From Advenella faeciporci (GTDB taxonomy: Bacteria; Pseudomonadota; Gammaproteobacteria; Burkholderiales; Burkholderiaceae_B), in assembly GCF_014652395.1 (NCBI RefSeq), contig NZ_BMYS01000006.1, positions 1 through 64,000 of the forward strand: a stretch of 64,000 nt of DNA, written 5' to 3'. This document shows positions 17,509 to 26,326 of this stretch, piece by piece. The number at the start of each line of letters is the position of its first letter. The first letter of the stretch is position 1. Below the pieces are notes generated by a model, which did no database searches, had not been told where the DNA came from, and saw only the letters and a list, made by a program, of their open reading frames with translations. Position numbers and translations under genes: made by a program.

Positions 17509-18237
17509 TCAACTTTCTTCTAATATCGTCGCACCCAATGCCGTACCATGGATGGATAAATGCGCACCCAGCTGTATAGCCTGCAAGATTTCAGCCTGCG
17601 TTACCCCCATATTTAAAGCGCCGCGAATCCGTACACGCAACATATTGGCATTGAACCCGGTAAAACAGGCTGCCAGGGCAATCTCAACCAAAATGCGCTC
17701 CTCAGGCACCAGCCCCATAGACGGGTCTGATCCGCCACCCTCCAGGAAATCAAGAACCACATCAAGATAAGCTGAATCCAGCCTGGCCAGTTGCGCCATA
17801 AAAGGCGGCACTTCATGAAAATGCCGTTGCACGCGTGTACGCTGTTCTTCGGACATTGACTCTGCCGCATCAAGACCAAGTTCATCAGCCAGAATACCCG
17901 CCGCATCATAAACATGACTCAGTCCCTGACAGGCCACCAGATGCAACACATCAAAAACCGCGACTGGCGTTACACCCAGCTTACGGGCAAAATCCAAATG
18001 CGTGCGCAAACCGGCCGCAAACAGGTGTGTAGCAGAGGCATCCAGGGCAATGTAAATCAGCTCTATCATACGTTGCGACAGCGGCCCGGTACGCGCCGGA
18101 TACCCCGCATAAGAGGCATAATGTTGCAAAAACTGCGGGTTATGCCGCAAAACCGTTTCAGTCCAGGGGCGCCAATAACCCCGTTCAGTCATAAAGTAAT
18201 CTTTGATCTGCGCTTGCTCTGGCGTATAGTCATTCAT
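17509..18237 (-). CDS. Carboxymuconolactone decarboxylase (CMD)/AhpD-like protein
   Basis: A 242-residue protein with two CMD-type helical repeats: MIELIYIALDASATHLFAAG (about residues 57-76) and ILVEIALAACFTGFNANMLR (about 183-202). In classical AhpD or CMD relatives a Cys-x-x-Cys or His lies in these helices. Here the first repeat has no Cys pair (DASATH) and the second keeps a lone Cys (AACFTGFN), so peroxidase activity is doubtful. It is the last gene of cluster A, after the fused SDR, with a terminator just beyond. It could be a decarboxylase or isomerase of the pathway. The function is not assigned. Confidence 0.75.
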   Translation of the reverse strand: MNDYTPEQAQIKDYFMTERGYWRPWTETVLRHNPQFLQHYASYAGYPARTGPLSQRMIELIYIALDASATHLFAAGLRTHLDFARKLGVTPVAVFDVLHLVACQGLSHVYDAAGILADELGLDAAESMSEEQRTRVQRHFHEVPPFMAQLARLDSAYLDVVLDFLEGGGSDPSMGLVPEERILVEIALAACFTGFNANMLRVRIRGALNMGVTQAEILQAIQLGAHLSIHGTALGATILEES

Positions 18238-18283
18238 GGTTTCAGCTGTCTCGATAAAATGGGTATTTTCTTAAGCGCTATGT

Positions 18284-19522
18284 TTAGATGTTAGATAAGC
18301 CCGATGAAGAACGAGCCCGGATGGTTTGTCCTGTCAAGAACTGGGCCTTTGCTCCACCTGCAAATTGCAGCAAGGGGGCCAGTATATCTGGCTGAACATT
18401 GGCATCTGCTTCAATGGCGTTGATACGCATCGCTTGCGGCCCCAGCTCACAAGCCAGTGTTGCCACCAACATACGTGCGGCGGCCAGATCCCCGCTGTTT
18501 GGCCAAGATGTCTCATCCTGATCTCCGGCGGGTAATAACAGGGTCAAACTGCTGCCTGCCCCATTTTCCTTGCCATATCTTACCGCCGCCTGATGTACCG
18601 CCTGAAGCACCTGCCCTTCTTTGGCCGCAAGGGCAGAAAAATCAATGGTTGCAGCGTACCCGGCCTTATCCTCTCCCGTTTGCCCACTATTCAATGCGGT
18701 TTCCCATGCCTTGTCAGGGCAGGCCGTCAGCTGAAAAGATACCGCCATATCAAACGGCATGGTGGCATGGGTCGCTGGCAAAAAAGCCTTGCTGCCACCA
18801 AAAACGGAAGAGCCTCCGTCAAAACTGATTCGTTCACCGGAAAGCGGCCCGGCACCGGCAGAAGCCAAAAAGAACAGCGCCTCTGCCAGTTCCTGTGGTT
18901 CAGCCATGCGGCCCAAGGGGATTTTAGCGACCGCATCGGCAGGGTTCAAACGCCCGATAGCAATCAGCTCGGCCACCAGCTCGGTCCGCACAAAACCCGG
19001 ACAAAGCACGCTGACGCATAAATCGGGCCGTACCTTTGCCAGTACCCGGGTTTGTGCAATCAAACCGGCTTTCGTGGCACTATACGCCCCACGCAGAGGT
19101 ATGGCGTGCAAACCTGCCCCCGAAGCCACATTCACCACACGGGCACCCGGCACCAGCTGTGCTGCCAAGGCTTCAACCACACAAGCCGGTGCCTGCAGGT
19201 TCAGTGCCAGCAAACGCTCAAACTGAGTACTATCCTGATCGACAAGAGACAAACCGCTGGTATCCGACATCCCCGCATTATTAATAATGGCATCCAGCGA
19301 CAAAGCCAGGTCAGACAAAACCTGAATATCAGCAGGATTGGTCAGATCAAGCTCACGACTCAAATGAGTTCGTCCCTCACTGGTTGGTAACGTTGGCAGC
19401 AATGCCGCCAAGGCCTCGGCATTACGGTCCACCAGCACACATTGCCAGCCACGGCTGGCAAACAATACCGCCGTAGCCCTGCCAATACCGGAGGCTGCTC
19501 CTGTAATCAGAATAGTTGGCAT
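18284..19522 (-). CDS. Fused SDR: active N-terminal domain plus degenerate second SDR half
   Basis: A 412-residue protein, far longer than the usual ~250 of a simple SDR. Residues 1-240 are a complete SDR: TGAASGIG (7-14), NNAG (81-84), Ser in NVASGAG and the catalytic Tyr147/Lys151 in YSATK, ending in DGGSSVFGG. Residues about 255-412 resemble the second half of another SDR (AARMLVATLACELGPQAMRINAIEA) but lack a glycine-rich cofactor loop and a YxxxK pair. The tail may serve in dimerisation or substrate binding. It lies 14 bases after the SDR gene at 19537 in the cluster A operon. The substrate is unknown. Confidence 0.85.
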   Translation of the reverse strand: MPTILITGAASGIGRATAVLFASRGWQCVLVDRNAEALAALLPTLPTSEGRTHLSRELDLTNPADIQVLSDLALSLDAIINNAGMSDTSGLSLVDQDSTQFERLLALNLQAPACVVEALAAQLVPGARVVNVASGAGLHAIPLRGAYSATKAGLIAQTRVLAKVRPDLCVSVLCPGFVRTELVAELIAIGRLNPADAVAKIPLGRMAEPQELAEALFFLASAGAGPLSGERISFDGGSSVFGGSKAFLPATHATMPFDMAVSFQLTACPDKAWETALNSGQTGEDKAGYAATIDFSALAAKEGQVLQAVHQAAVRYGKENGAGSSLTLLLPAGDQDETSWPNSGDLAAARMLVATLACELGPQAMRINAIEADANVQPDILAPLLQFAGGAKAQFLTGQTIRARSSSGLSNI

Positions 19523-19536
19523 GCCCTGGTCACCCG

Positions 19537-20298
19537 TTAAATATTGGTGAAAGTCACGCCGCCATCAACCACCAAGGCCTGGGCGGAAATAAAACCGGCC
19601 TCATCACTGGCCATAAAGCAGATGCCCCTGGCAATGTCAGCAACCGTACCCAACCGTCCCATTGGCGTGCGGGCAATACGATTGGCATCACGCTCGGCAT
19701 TACGGTTGCGTTGGGTACCCTCGGTAGGCACTGCTGAAGGACATACCGCATTGACACGAATATTGCGCACACCCAGCTCGGCAGCGGCTGCACGGGTAAT
19801 CCCCAGCACACCGGATTTAATACCGGAGTACACTACCGAGTTCAGGGTAGAGCGCAACGCTGCCGTTGAGGCCACATTGACAATAACCCCGCCACGCTCT
19901 TCATCCATCACCTCTACGGCTGCCTGAAGCCCCCAGATGATGGCCTTGAAACCGATATCAATCATGCGATCCACCGTTTCGGGCATGATATCGGGAATAG
20001 CCTGATATCTTACCCAGGCTGCATTGTTCACCAGAATATCCAGTCTGCCCATGTGCTGATAGGCCTGCTGTACGGCAGCAACCACGCCTTCACGGCTTGA
20101 CATGTTCTGCACAACGCCAAACGCTTTGCCCCCGGCTGCCGTAATCTCGTCAACAACGGCACTGACAAACTCTTCTTTAAGATCATTAACAGCCACAATA
20201 GCGCCACGGGCTGCCATTTGCATTGCTGTTTCTTTTCCGATTCCGTTACCGGCACCGGTAATCAGGGCCACGCGGCCCGCCATATCCTGTTGCATCAT
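19537..20298 (-). CDS. Short-chain dehydrogenase/reductase (SDR)
   Basis: NAD(P)-dependent oxidoreductase of 253 residues. The cofactor loop TGAGNGIG is at 14-21, NNAAW at 91-95, the catalytic Ser in NVASTAA and Tyr157/Lys161 in YSGIK. The end VVDGGVTFTNI is typical of classical SDRs. In cluster A it lies six bases after the second acyl-CoA dehydrogenase gene. It could oxidise an alcohol to the ketone used by the flavin monooxygenase, or act as a 3-hydroxyacyl-CoA dehydrogenase, a step for which no HAD-type enzyme is encoded in the cluster. Confidence 0.88.
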   Translation of the reverse strand: MMQQDMAGRVALITGAGNGIGKETAMQMAARGAIVAVNDLKEEFVSAVVDEITAAGGKAFGVVQNMSSREGVVAAVQQAYQHMGRLDILVNNAAWVRYQAIPDIMPETVDRMIDIGFKAIIWGLQAAVEVMDEERGGVIVNVASTAALRSTLNSVVYSGIKSGVLGITRAAAAELGVRNIRVNAVCPSAVPTEGTQRNRNAERDANRIARTPMGRLGTVADIARGICFMASDEAGFISAQALVVDGGVTFTNI

Positions 20299-20304
20299 AT
20301 TTCC

Positions 20305-21264
20305 TTATACCGTTGCGATAAACTGTGCACCCAGCATTTCAAGCCTGTGCCCATTATTAAAAGCGGCTTCTATCTTGCGCACTTCCCGAAGGGAGTAATG
20401 CAATGGCAGTTCCCAGGTAAACCCCATGCCACCATGCAGATGGATGGCCTTTTCAATAATAAAAACCGCATTGGCAATGGCTCCGGAAAAAGCCGGGCCA
20501 ATACTGCGTACCTCACTAAACTCATTCTTGCGCAAGGCCCTGAACAATGCGGCAGTTGAGGTTTCATGCAGCAACCGCATGCGTGCCAGCGTATGCCGAA
20601 CCACCTGTTTAGCCGATAACGGACGCCCGAACTGCACACGTGTAGACATATAGTCCACCGCCCGTTGCAAGGCTTGCGCACTCAAACCATTAATGAAGCC
20701 GCTGTATAGCATCTGTGCATGCTCCTGCAACGTGGCGTATTGCGTTGCTGACAAACGGGCCTTGACAATGGCATTGTCCAGGTTGATGTCATAATGGGGA
20801 AAATCAGGGTCCAGCGTGTCATTGGCCTGCACGGATACCGATGCCAGCTCAATCAGGCTGGCGCCTTGCTCATCGGCCACCAAAACCCAGTCGCAATCAC
20901 CCCCATAAGCAACATGCGTCACAAACTTATCTGACAAGCCACCCTGCCAGGCGATCGTGGCTACCTTGTCACCAGAAACCAGTGCCCCGGCAATCTCCGT
21001 ATCGGTAAATGCACTTGCCAGCACCATCTGTTCCACCAGCGGAAAATGCAATTGCAATTTACCGGCGGCCTCACATACCGCAACGCCAAACGCCAGATCC
21101 AGGCCAAGTCCGCCACTTTCTTCGCTGGCACAAACACCAAACAGACCCGATGTGGCCAGCACGGCAGCCGCCTCACGAAAACCGCGACCCTGCGTATCAG
21201 CTACCGCCGCTCCTGCTGCTTCTGCGAACTCCTCTGGCCGCAAACTCTCTTCTTGAGAACTCAT
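20305..21264 (-). CDS. Acyl-CoA dehydrogenase family protein, short subunit
   Basis: A 319-residue flavoprotein-type subunit, shorter than the usual ~380. The start at ATG 21264 (MSSQEESL) is two bases from the upstream gene's stop. A longer frame exists but would lie wholly inside that gene. The C-terminal helical domain is recognisable: RVQFGRPLSAKQVVRH, then AIHLHGGMGFTWELPLHYSLRE. The middle beta domain is eroded and the usual FAD/substrate motif is weak. Such short members often form alpha2beta2 enzymes with a full-length partner, and one is encoded immediately before it. Acts on an unidentified acyl-CoA. Confidence 0.85.
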   Translation of the reverse strand: MSSQEESLRPEEFAEAAGAAVADTQGRGFREAAAVLATSGLFGVCASEESGGLGLDLAFGVAVCEAAGKLQLHFPLVEQMVLASAFTDTEIAGALVSGDKVATIAWQGGLSDKFVTHVAYGGDCDWVLVADEQGASLIELASVSVQANDTLDPDFPHYDINLDNAIVKARLSATQYATLQEHAQMLYSGFINGLSAQALQRAVDYMSTRVQFGRPLSAKQVVRHTLARMRLLHETSTAALFRALRKNEFSEVRSIGPAFSGAIANAVFIIEKAIHLHGGMGFTWELPLHYSLREVRKIEAAFNNGHRLEMLGAQFIATV

Positions 21265-21266
21265 GA

Positions 21267-22490
21267 TTAAATATCCTTTGGCAATTGCATAATACGTTGG
21301 GCGATAATATCCAGTTGCACTTCCGTTGTGCCGGCGTAAATCGTCTCGGCATGCGAGAACAGATAAGCTGTCGTGAAATGCTGTCGGGCACGCTGCGCCA
21401 GCGCGCTGGAAGACGGCCCCACCTGGGACACAATTTCCTGCGCCAAGGCCATGAAAGCCTGGTGACACTCGGACCAGTACAGTTTGGTCAACGAGCCACG
21501 CGCACCAATCGCATCTCCCGCCATGAGTTGATCAACCGACTTTTCCACCAAGCCTTTGAGCGCATCAATTTCACTTAGCACCTGACCGATGCGACGCTGA
21601 TAGTAACTTTCCTTGAGCCTTAGTGACAGCTCCCTGTCTGACAGGCTCGCCTGAACCAGTTGACGCAATTCACACTCAAAACGCCAGGCCCGGTACATCC
21701 GGTTAGTCGCCCGCTCTATTGATAACACACGAATCGCGGCCCCCCAGCCTTCATCAGGCGCACCCAGACGGGCACTGTCAGGTACCACCACATCATCAAA
21801 GAACACTTCGGCAAAGGATTCCTTGTTATCAATGGAACGAATCGGCACGACCCTGATGCCTGGCGTGTCCATGGGAACCGCAAACATCAATAAACCGCGA
21901 TGCTTGTCGGCTACAGTCCCGGTGCGGGTCAATAACAAACAATAATGCGCCTTGGCCGCCCCGCTGGTCCAGATTTTCTGGCCATTAATGCGCCAGCTGT
22001 CGCCCTCTTGTATGGCCCTGGTACGCAGTCGAACCAGATCCGACCCGGCATCCGGCTCTGAAAAACCCTGGCACCAATAATTTTTCATTTGCAAAATAGC
22101 AGGCAAAAACGTCTGCTTCTGCGCCTCCGTACCCACCGTCATAATAATTGGACCAGCCAACTCTTTACCAATGGAGCTGACACTTTCAGGCATGGCCAAA
22201 GCACCAATTTCCTTGTTCACCGCCAAGTGTTCACGTAAACCAAGACCATGGCCACCATACGTTTTGGGCCAGGTCATGCCGGCCAGGCCAGCCCGATACA
22301 TGGCTGCCTCCCAGTCACTGGACTCTTGCAGCGTTGGCGCACGATAATCCAGACTGTCGGCCAGCATATGAGTCGGAACATTATTTGTAAGCCATTCCCG
22401 GGCATGCTTGCGATAAGCATCCGGTGAGGTAGCTGGATTGGGAATAACAGGTTTAGAATAAAAATCCATACTTGACCTTAATAGTGTCAT
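21267..22490 (-). CDS. Acyl-CoA dehydrogenase, full-length subunit
   Basis: FAD-dependent enzyme that introduces an alpha,beta double bond into acyl-CoA, 407 residues. Conserved blocks are WCQGFSEPDAGSDL, INGQKIWTSGA and FFDDVVVPDSARLG in the N-terminal and middle domains, with SHAETIYAGTTEVQ near the C-terminus. The ATG at 22490 overlaps the preceding stop (ATGA). An alternative ATG at 22469 (MDFYSKP) has AAGG upstream and may be the true start. It is followed at two bases by a short homologue, suggesting a heteromeric enzyme of the FadE28-FadE29 kind used on side chains of ring compounds. Confidence 0.9.
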   Translation of the reverse strand: MTLLRSSMDFYSKPVIPNPATSPDAYRKHAREWLTNNVPTHMLADSLDYRAPTLQESSDWEAAMYRAGLAGMTWPKTYGGHGLGLREHLAVNKEIGALAMPESVSSIGKELAGPIIMTVGTEAQKQTFLPAILQMKNYWCQGFSEPDAGSDLVRLRTRAIQEGDSWRINGQKIWTSGAAKAHYCLLLTRTGTVADKHRGLLMFAVPMDTPGIRVVPIRSIDNKESFAEVFFDDVVVPDSARLGAPDEGWGAAIRVLSIERATNRMYRAWRFECELRQLVQASLSDRELSLRLKESYYQRRIGQVLSEIDALKGLVEKSVDQLMAGDAIGARGSLTKLYWSECHQAFMALAQEIVSQVGPSSSALAQRARQHFTTAYLFSHAETIYAGTTEVQLDIIAQRIMQLPKDI

Positions 22491-24619
22491 ACAACGTTAT
22501 TTGTCGGAATCAGAAGCGCATCAAGCACAATTGCCCCCTGTCCTTCAGGGCGGACAAGAACCGGATTCATATCAATTTCCGCCACATCATTGGCGTAACG
22601 GCAGGCGAAGTGTGACAGTTTTGCCAGTGTGCTGGCCGCAGCCTTAACATCAGCCTTTGGCTGCCCGCGAGCACCATCCAGAATGGGAAACAGCTTGAGA
22701 GAACGAATCATGTCAAGTGCTTCAGACTCGGAAACCGGTGCTGCCTGTAGCGCAACATCTTGCAAAACCTCTGCATAAATGCCACCTGTACCTACCATTA
22801 CCACCGGGCCAAAAACCGGGTCTTTTGAAATACCCATAATCAGCTCGGCCCCCCCCTGGACCATCGGTGTCACCAATACCCCATCAAGCCTTGCATTCGG
22901 CGCATGCTTTCTGGCGGACTGCATAATCTGTTCATAAGCAGACCGGACACTGGCCTCATTGCCAAGATTCAACATCACACCGCCAATTTCCGTCTTGTGC
23001 TGAATATCTTCGGAAACAATCTTGAGCACAACCGGAAAACCGATTCGGCTGGCTTCCTGTCCCGCCTGGTCTGCCGAAGTGACCACCACTTCATCCAGCA
23101 CCGGGATACCGGCGGTCGCCAGCGCCCGCTTGGCGGTATATTCGTTACGGAACGCATTGCGATCAAGTGATTCAATCACGCCCTGGTAAGGTATACCCTC
23201 ACCCACATTTGAAAGATGCCCCATCTGAACCAGACCGGCCAGCCCTTGCGCGGTTGCGTCAATACTGGGGAAAACCGGAATACCCAGCTCATTAATTTCT
23301 TTCACGGCATCGGCTGGCCCCTGGCTGGTAACCACCAGCAAACGCTCAGGGTAATTGGCACGAATCTTTTGTAATGCTTCCATGTAAACACCACGCAAAC
23401 GCGTGTTATACAGGGAAAGCGATAAAAAGACCTGAGTGACATCTGATGACGGGTCTTCCATCAGGGCAGACAACATGCCGTACAACACATCGGGGCGAGA
23501 TGAAACCTGGGCGGTTGCATCTACCGGATTATTCGTGCCAGCCAACGGCAGCACCGCCTTTATTTTGGCTTTGGCCTGCTCAGTCAATGTAGCAAGCGTC
23601 AGGCCTGCCTTAACGGTTGCATCCGCCATCATAATGCCAAAGCCACCCGAAGCCGCCACCACGGTGATGCGGTCGCCTTTGGGCAATTTACCGGGCAAGA
23701 GCAGGGAAGCGGCATGTGCAATATCCAGCAACGCCTCAATGGAATGAACCCGTAATGCACCATAACGACGGAAAACCGCATCAATCACCGCATCGGAACT
23801 GGCCAGCGCCCCCGTATGTGAAGCAGCGGCAGCCTGCCCCTGTTCGGTGGAACCGATTTTCAGCACAACAACTGGTTTGTTATTTTTTCTAGCCAGTTCT
23901 AACGCATAAGTTAACCTGTCGGCATCACGGCAGGTTTCCATGCAGCATAAAATAAGGTGAGTCTGAGGGTCATTGGCAAGTGCGGCAATACCGTCAGCGA
24001 CATCAATATCCGCTTCATTACCAGTCGCAATAAAATGGCTCAGCCCTAGGCCACGGCGGGCAATATTCTGTACCGCATAGCTGCCCACATTACCGGACTG
24101 GGACACAATACCCACATGACCGGCAGGCGGCATGCTTTGTTCAAGAATAATGGAAAAGGAAGCAATCACCCCCTGAGCCACACTAATAGTGCCCAGGCAG
24201 TTAGGGCCCAACAAACGAATCCCGTTTTTGCGTGCAATAGCAAGCAGCTCGGCCTGTAGCCGTGCGCCCTCTTCTCCTGCTTCGGCAAAACCGGAAGACA
24301 GGACCACCACAGCGCGAACACCACCTGCGGCGCAATCTTTTAAAGCTTGAACGGTTGCTGATGCGGGTACAGCCAGCACGGCCATATCTGCCCTGCCCGG
24401 CAATTCGCCAATGGACGTATAAGCCTGCAAGCCCTGGATCATGCCGCCACGGGGGTTAATCGGATAAACCTGCCCCTTATAACCATACTTCAGCAAAAAC
24501 TGTATAGGACGCCCGCCAATTTTAGTCACGTCGTCTGACGCACCAATTACGGCAACGGCATTGGCCGAGAAAAAAACATCCATGCCAGCACCTGGCTGTT
24601 GCTTAACAAGTGTATCCAT
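22487..24619 (-). CDS. Acyl-CoA synthetase, ADP-forming type (Acd/Pat-like)
   Basis: A 710-residue fusion of CoA-binding, succinyl-CoA-ligase-like and ATP-grasp domains. The CoA-binding domain begins at VAVIGASDD (22-30), VSQSGNVGSYA (172-182) marks the ligase domain, and His268 in SHTGAL is the expected phosphohistidine. The ATP-grasp part occupies about 490-705 (FPVVLKIVSEDIQHKTEIGG in outline). There is no GNAT domain, so it is not a Pat-type acetyltransferase. It activates a carboxylic acid to its CoA thioester. In cluster A it would feed the acyl-CoA dehydrogenases. It starts at ATG 24619, three bases after the enoyl-CoA hydratase stop. Confidence 0.9.
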   Translation of the reverse strand: MDTLVKQQPGAGMDVFFSANAVAVIGASDDVTKIGGRPIQFLLKYGYKGQVYPINPRGGMIQGLQAYTSIGELPGRADMAVLAVPASATVQALKDCAAGGVRAVVVLSSGFAEAGEEGARLQAELLAIARKNGIRLLGPNCLGTISVAQGVIASFSIILEQSMPPAGHVGIVSQSGNVGSYAVQNIARRGLGLSHFIATGNEADIDVADGIAALANDPQTHLILCCMETCRDADRLTYALELARKNNKPVVVLKIGSTEQGQAAAASHTGALASSDAVIDAVFRRYGALRVHSIEALLDIAHAASLLLPGKLPKGDRITVVAASGGFGIMMADATVKAGLTLATLTEQAKAKIKAVLPLAGTNNPVDATAQVSSRPDVLYGMLSALMEDPSSDVTQVFLSLSLYNTRLRGVYMEALQKIRANYPERLLVVTSQGPADAVKEINELGIPVFPSIDATAQGLAGLVQMGHLSNVGEGIPYQGVIESLDRNAFRNEYTAKRALATAGIPVLDEVVVTSADQAGQEASRIGFPVVLKIVSEDIQHKTEIGGVMLNLGNEASVRSAYEQIMQSARKHAPNARLDGVLVTPMVQGGAELIMGISKDPVFGPVVMVGTGGIYAEVLQDVALQAAPVSESEALDMIRSLKLFPILDGARGQPKADVKAAASTLAKLSHFACRYANDVAEIDMNPVLVRPEGQGAIVLDALLIPTNNVV

Positions 24620-24622
24620 GGA

Positions 24623-25393
24623 TTAACGCCCCTTAAACACAGGTGCGCGTTTTTCCAGAAAAGCCATACGGGCTTCACGTGCATCCTCGGTTTTAGCCAA
24701 CATCATCGTATATTCCTGCTCGAAACGATATGCATCACGCTGCGGCATGACATCAACCATATTGGCCGCCCGTTTGGCGTAAATAGTCGCCAAAGGTGCT
24801 TTGGAGGCAATCTCACGGGCAAGCTTCATGGTAACGGGCAGTAATTCTTCGGGTTTAAGCACCTCTTCAATCACATTCCGGCGCAGCAGATCATACGCCG
24901 TCAAACGCTGTCCGGTATAAAACATGCGACGCAAGGTTGAACGGCCAAAAAGCGTACGCAGCATTGATGCTCCGCCCGCCAGGCCAACGTTAATTTCAGG
25001 CATGCCAAAGGTCGCATTTTCAGAGGCATATAAAATATCGCAGGCAGCGGCCAGACCCAGCCCCGCTCCCAAAGCCGCACCGTTTACTGCGGCAATCACC
25101 GGTTTGGCGCACTCACGGATGGCATTGCCCGTTTCACGCGTAATACGATTGTGTTCCAGAAAATCGCCTGGAATATCCTCATTCGGACGATCTTTCAGAT
25201 CTGCACCCGCGCAGAATACCGATCCGGTGGCCGTTAAAACCGCACAGCGCACATCTTCTCTTGCCGATATTTCATCAAAGGTGGCAACCAGCTGGCGCCG
25301 CATTTCGCGACTGAGCGCATTGACGGGTTTGCGATCCATTGTCACCAGCGCAACGTAGCCGGATACTTCAATATGAACAAATTTTTCAGTCAT
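24623..25393 (-). CDS. Enoyl-CoA hydratase/isomerase family protein
   Basis: Crotonase-fold protein of 256 residues from ATG 25393 (MTEKFVHIE). A longer frame from 25453 adds a segment without similarity. The oxyanion-hole regions are AVLTATGSVFCAGADLKDR and VNGAALGAGLGLAAACDI. The catalytic-Glu region reads FGMPEINVGLAGG, with Glu at the position used by hydratases. It may hydrate the enoyl-CoA made by the neighbouring dehydrogenases. It lies about 110 bases after the flavin reductase gene, the largest gap in the operon. Confidence 0.9.
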   Translation of the reverse strand: MTEKFVHIEVSGYVALVTMDRKPVNALSREMRRQLVATFDEISAREDVRCAVLTATGSVFCAGADLKDRPNEDIPGDFLEHNRITRETGNAIRECAKPVIAAVNGAALGAGLGLAAACDILYASENATFGMPEINVGLAGGASMLRTLFGRSTLRRMFYTGQRLTAYDLLRRNVIEEVLKPEELLPVTMKLAREIASKAPLATIYAKRAANMVDVMPQRDAYRFEQEYTMMLAKTEDAREARMAFLEKRAPVFKGR

Positions 25394-25501
25394 GATGATT
25401 TTGTCTTGTTTATTATCTTGATAATTAAGCCTTATACCCCAGACAGGGGCCACAGAAATGTGTGCCCCGGATACCAGGGTAAGGCTGGCAATATTTATAA
25501 A

Positions 25502-26296
25502 TCAGGCAGGCAGTGCCTCCAGTCGATGCATGCCGGCATTGAAATTGACCATGGGGCTTGCATGACGACTGGCAGAGCGGCGTATTTTTCCCACGATCAT
25601 GCGGTGTGTACCCAAGGCCTGGGTATTGACAATGTCGCATTCAACACTGGCCAAGGCATCATTCAAAACGGGTTGCGCATGCAAACCACTGCCCCAGTTA
25701 CCCTTGGAGAAACGGGCACGCCCCTGCTTTTCACACAGGAAGGCAGACATCACCTCACGATGCTCCTCACCCAGTACATTGGCAACAAAACGGCCATTCG
25801 CCAATAAGGCCGGAACAATCGATGCGCTTTCATTAATAAAGAAACCCACCAGCGGCGGCTCGGCAGAAATCGACGTCAGGCTTGACACGATCAGTCCGGC
25901 CACTTCATCACCACTACCTGTCGTCACCGCGCTGACACCTGCAGGCAAGGCACGCATGGCCGCTTTGAACTCAACTTGAGATACCACCTCATCACTCTCA
26001 TTGCGGACGATATGGGCACGCACATTACCCTTTTCATCAACCCAGCCCGCCTTTGCGGCATACTCGATCATTGCCGTAAAACCGGCTTCCCATTGCGCCT
26101 CTCCCGCTTTGCATGACAGAAAGCGCAATACTGCGGGTGACAGACGGATATGGTTTTCACCATCCCTGCTGCCGATTTTGGCAATGGCCTGCTCCAGCTT
26201 CTCGGAAGACTGAGGGTCAATCAACACATCAAGTTGACGGAAATTTGAAGCTTCAATAACGGTAATGGCACCGGCATTGGTGAGATGAATACGCAT
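25502..26296 (-). CDS. Flavin reductase with an N-terminal extension
   Basis: A 264-residue protein from ATG 26296, preceded by AAGGAGAC. Residues about 110-264 form a flavin reductase (FMN-binding split-barrel) domain: FKAAMRALPAGVSAVTT, AGLIVSSLTSISAEPPLVGFFIN and HRMIVGKIRR. The first ~100 residues are a separate alpha/beta region I cannot place (rich in Ile/Glu, ending GWVDEKGNVRAHI). The gene follows the luciferase-like monooxygenase gene by 30 bases, so it most likely supplies reduced FMN to that enzyme. The extension may mediate docking. Confidence 0.86.
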   Translation of the reverse strand: MRIHLTNAGAITVIEASNFRQLDVLIDPQSSEKLEQAIAKIGSRDGENHIRLSPAVLRFLSCKAGEAQWEAGFTAMIEYAAKAGWVDEKGNVRAHIVRNESDEVVSQVEFKAAMRALPAGVSAVTTGSGDEVAGLIVSSLTSISAEPPLVGFFINESASIVPALLANGRFVANVLGEEHREVMSAFLCEKQGRARFSKGNWGSGLHAQPVLNDALASVECDIVNTQALGTHRMIVGKIRRSASRHASPMVNFNAGMHRLEALPA

Positions 26297-26326
26297 GATT
26301 GTCTCCTTGGGTTTCAACCCGGTGCC

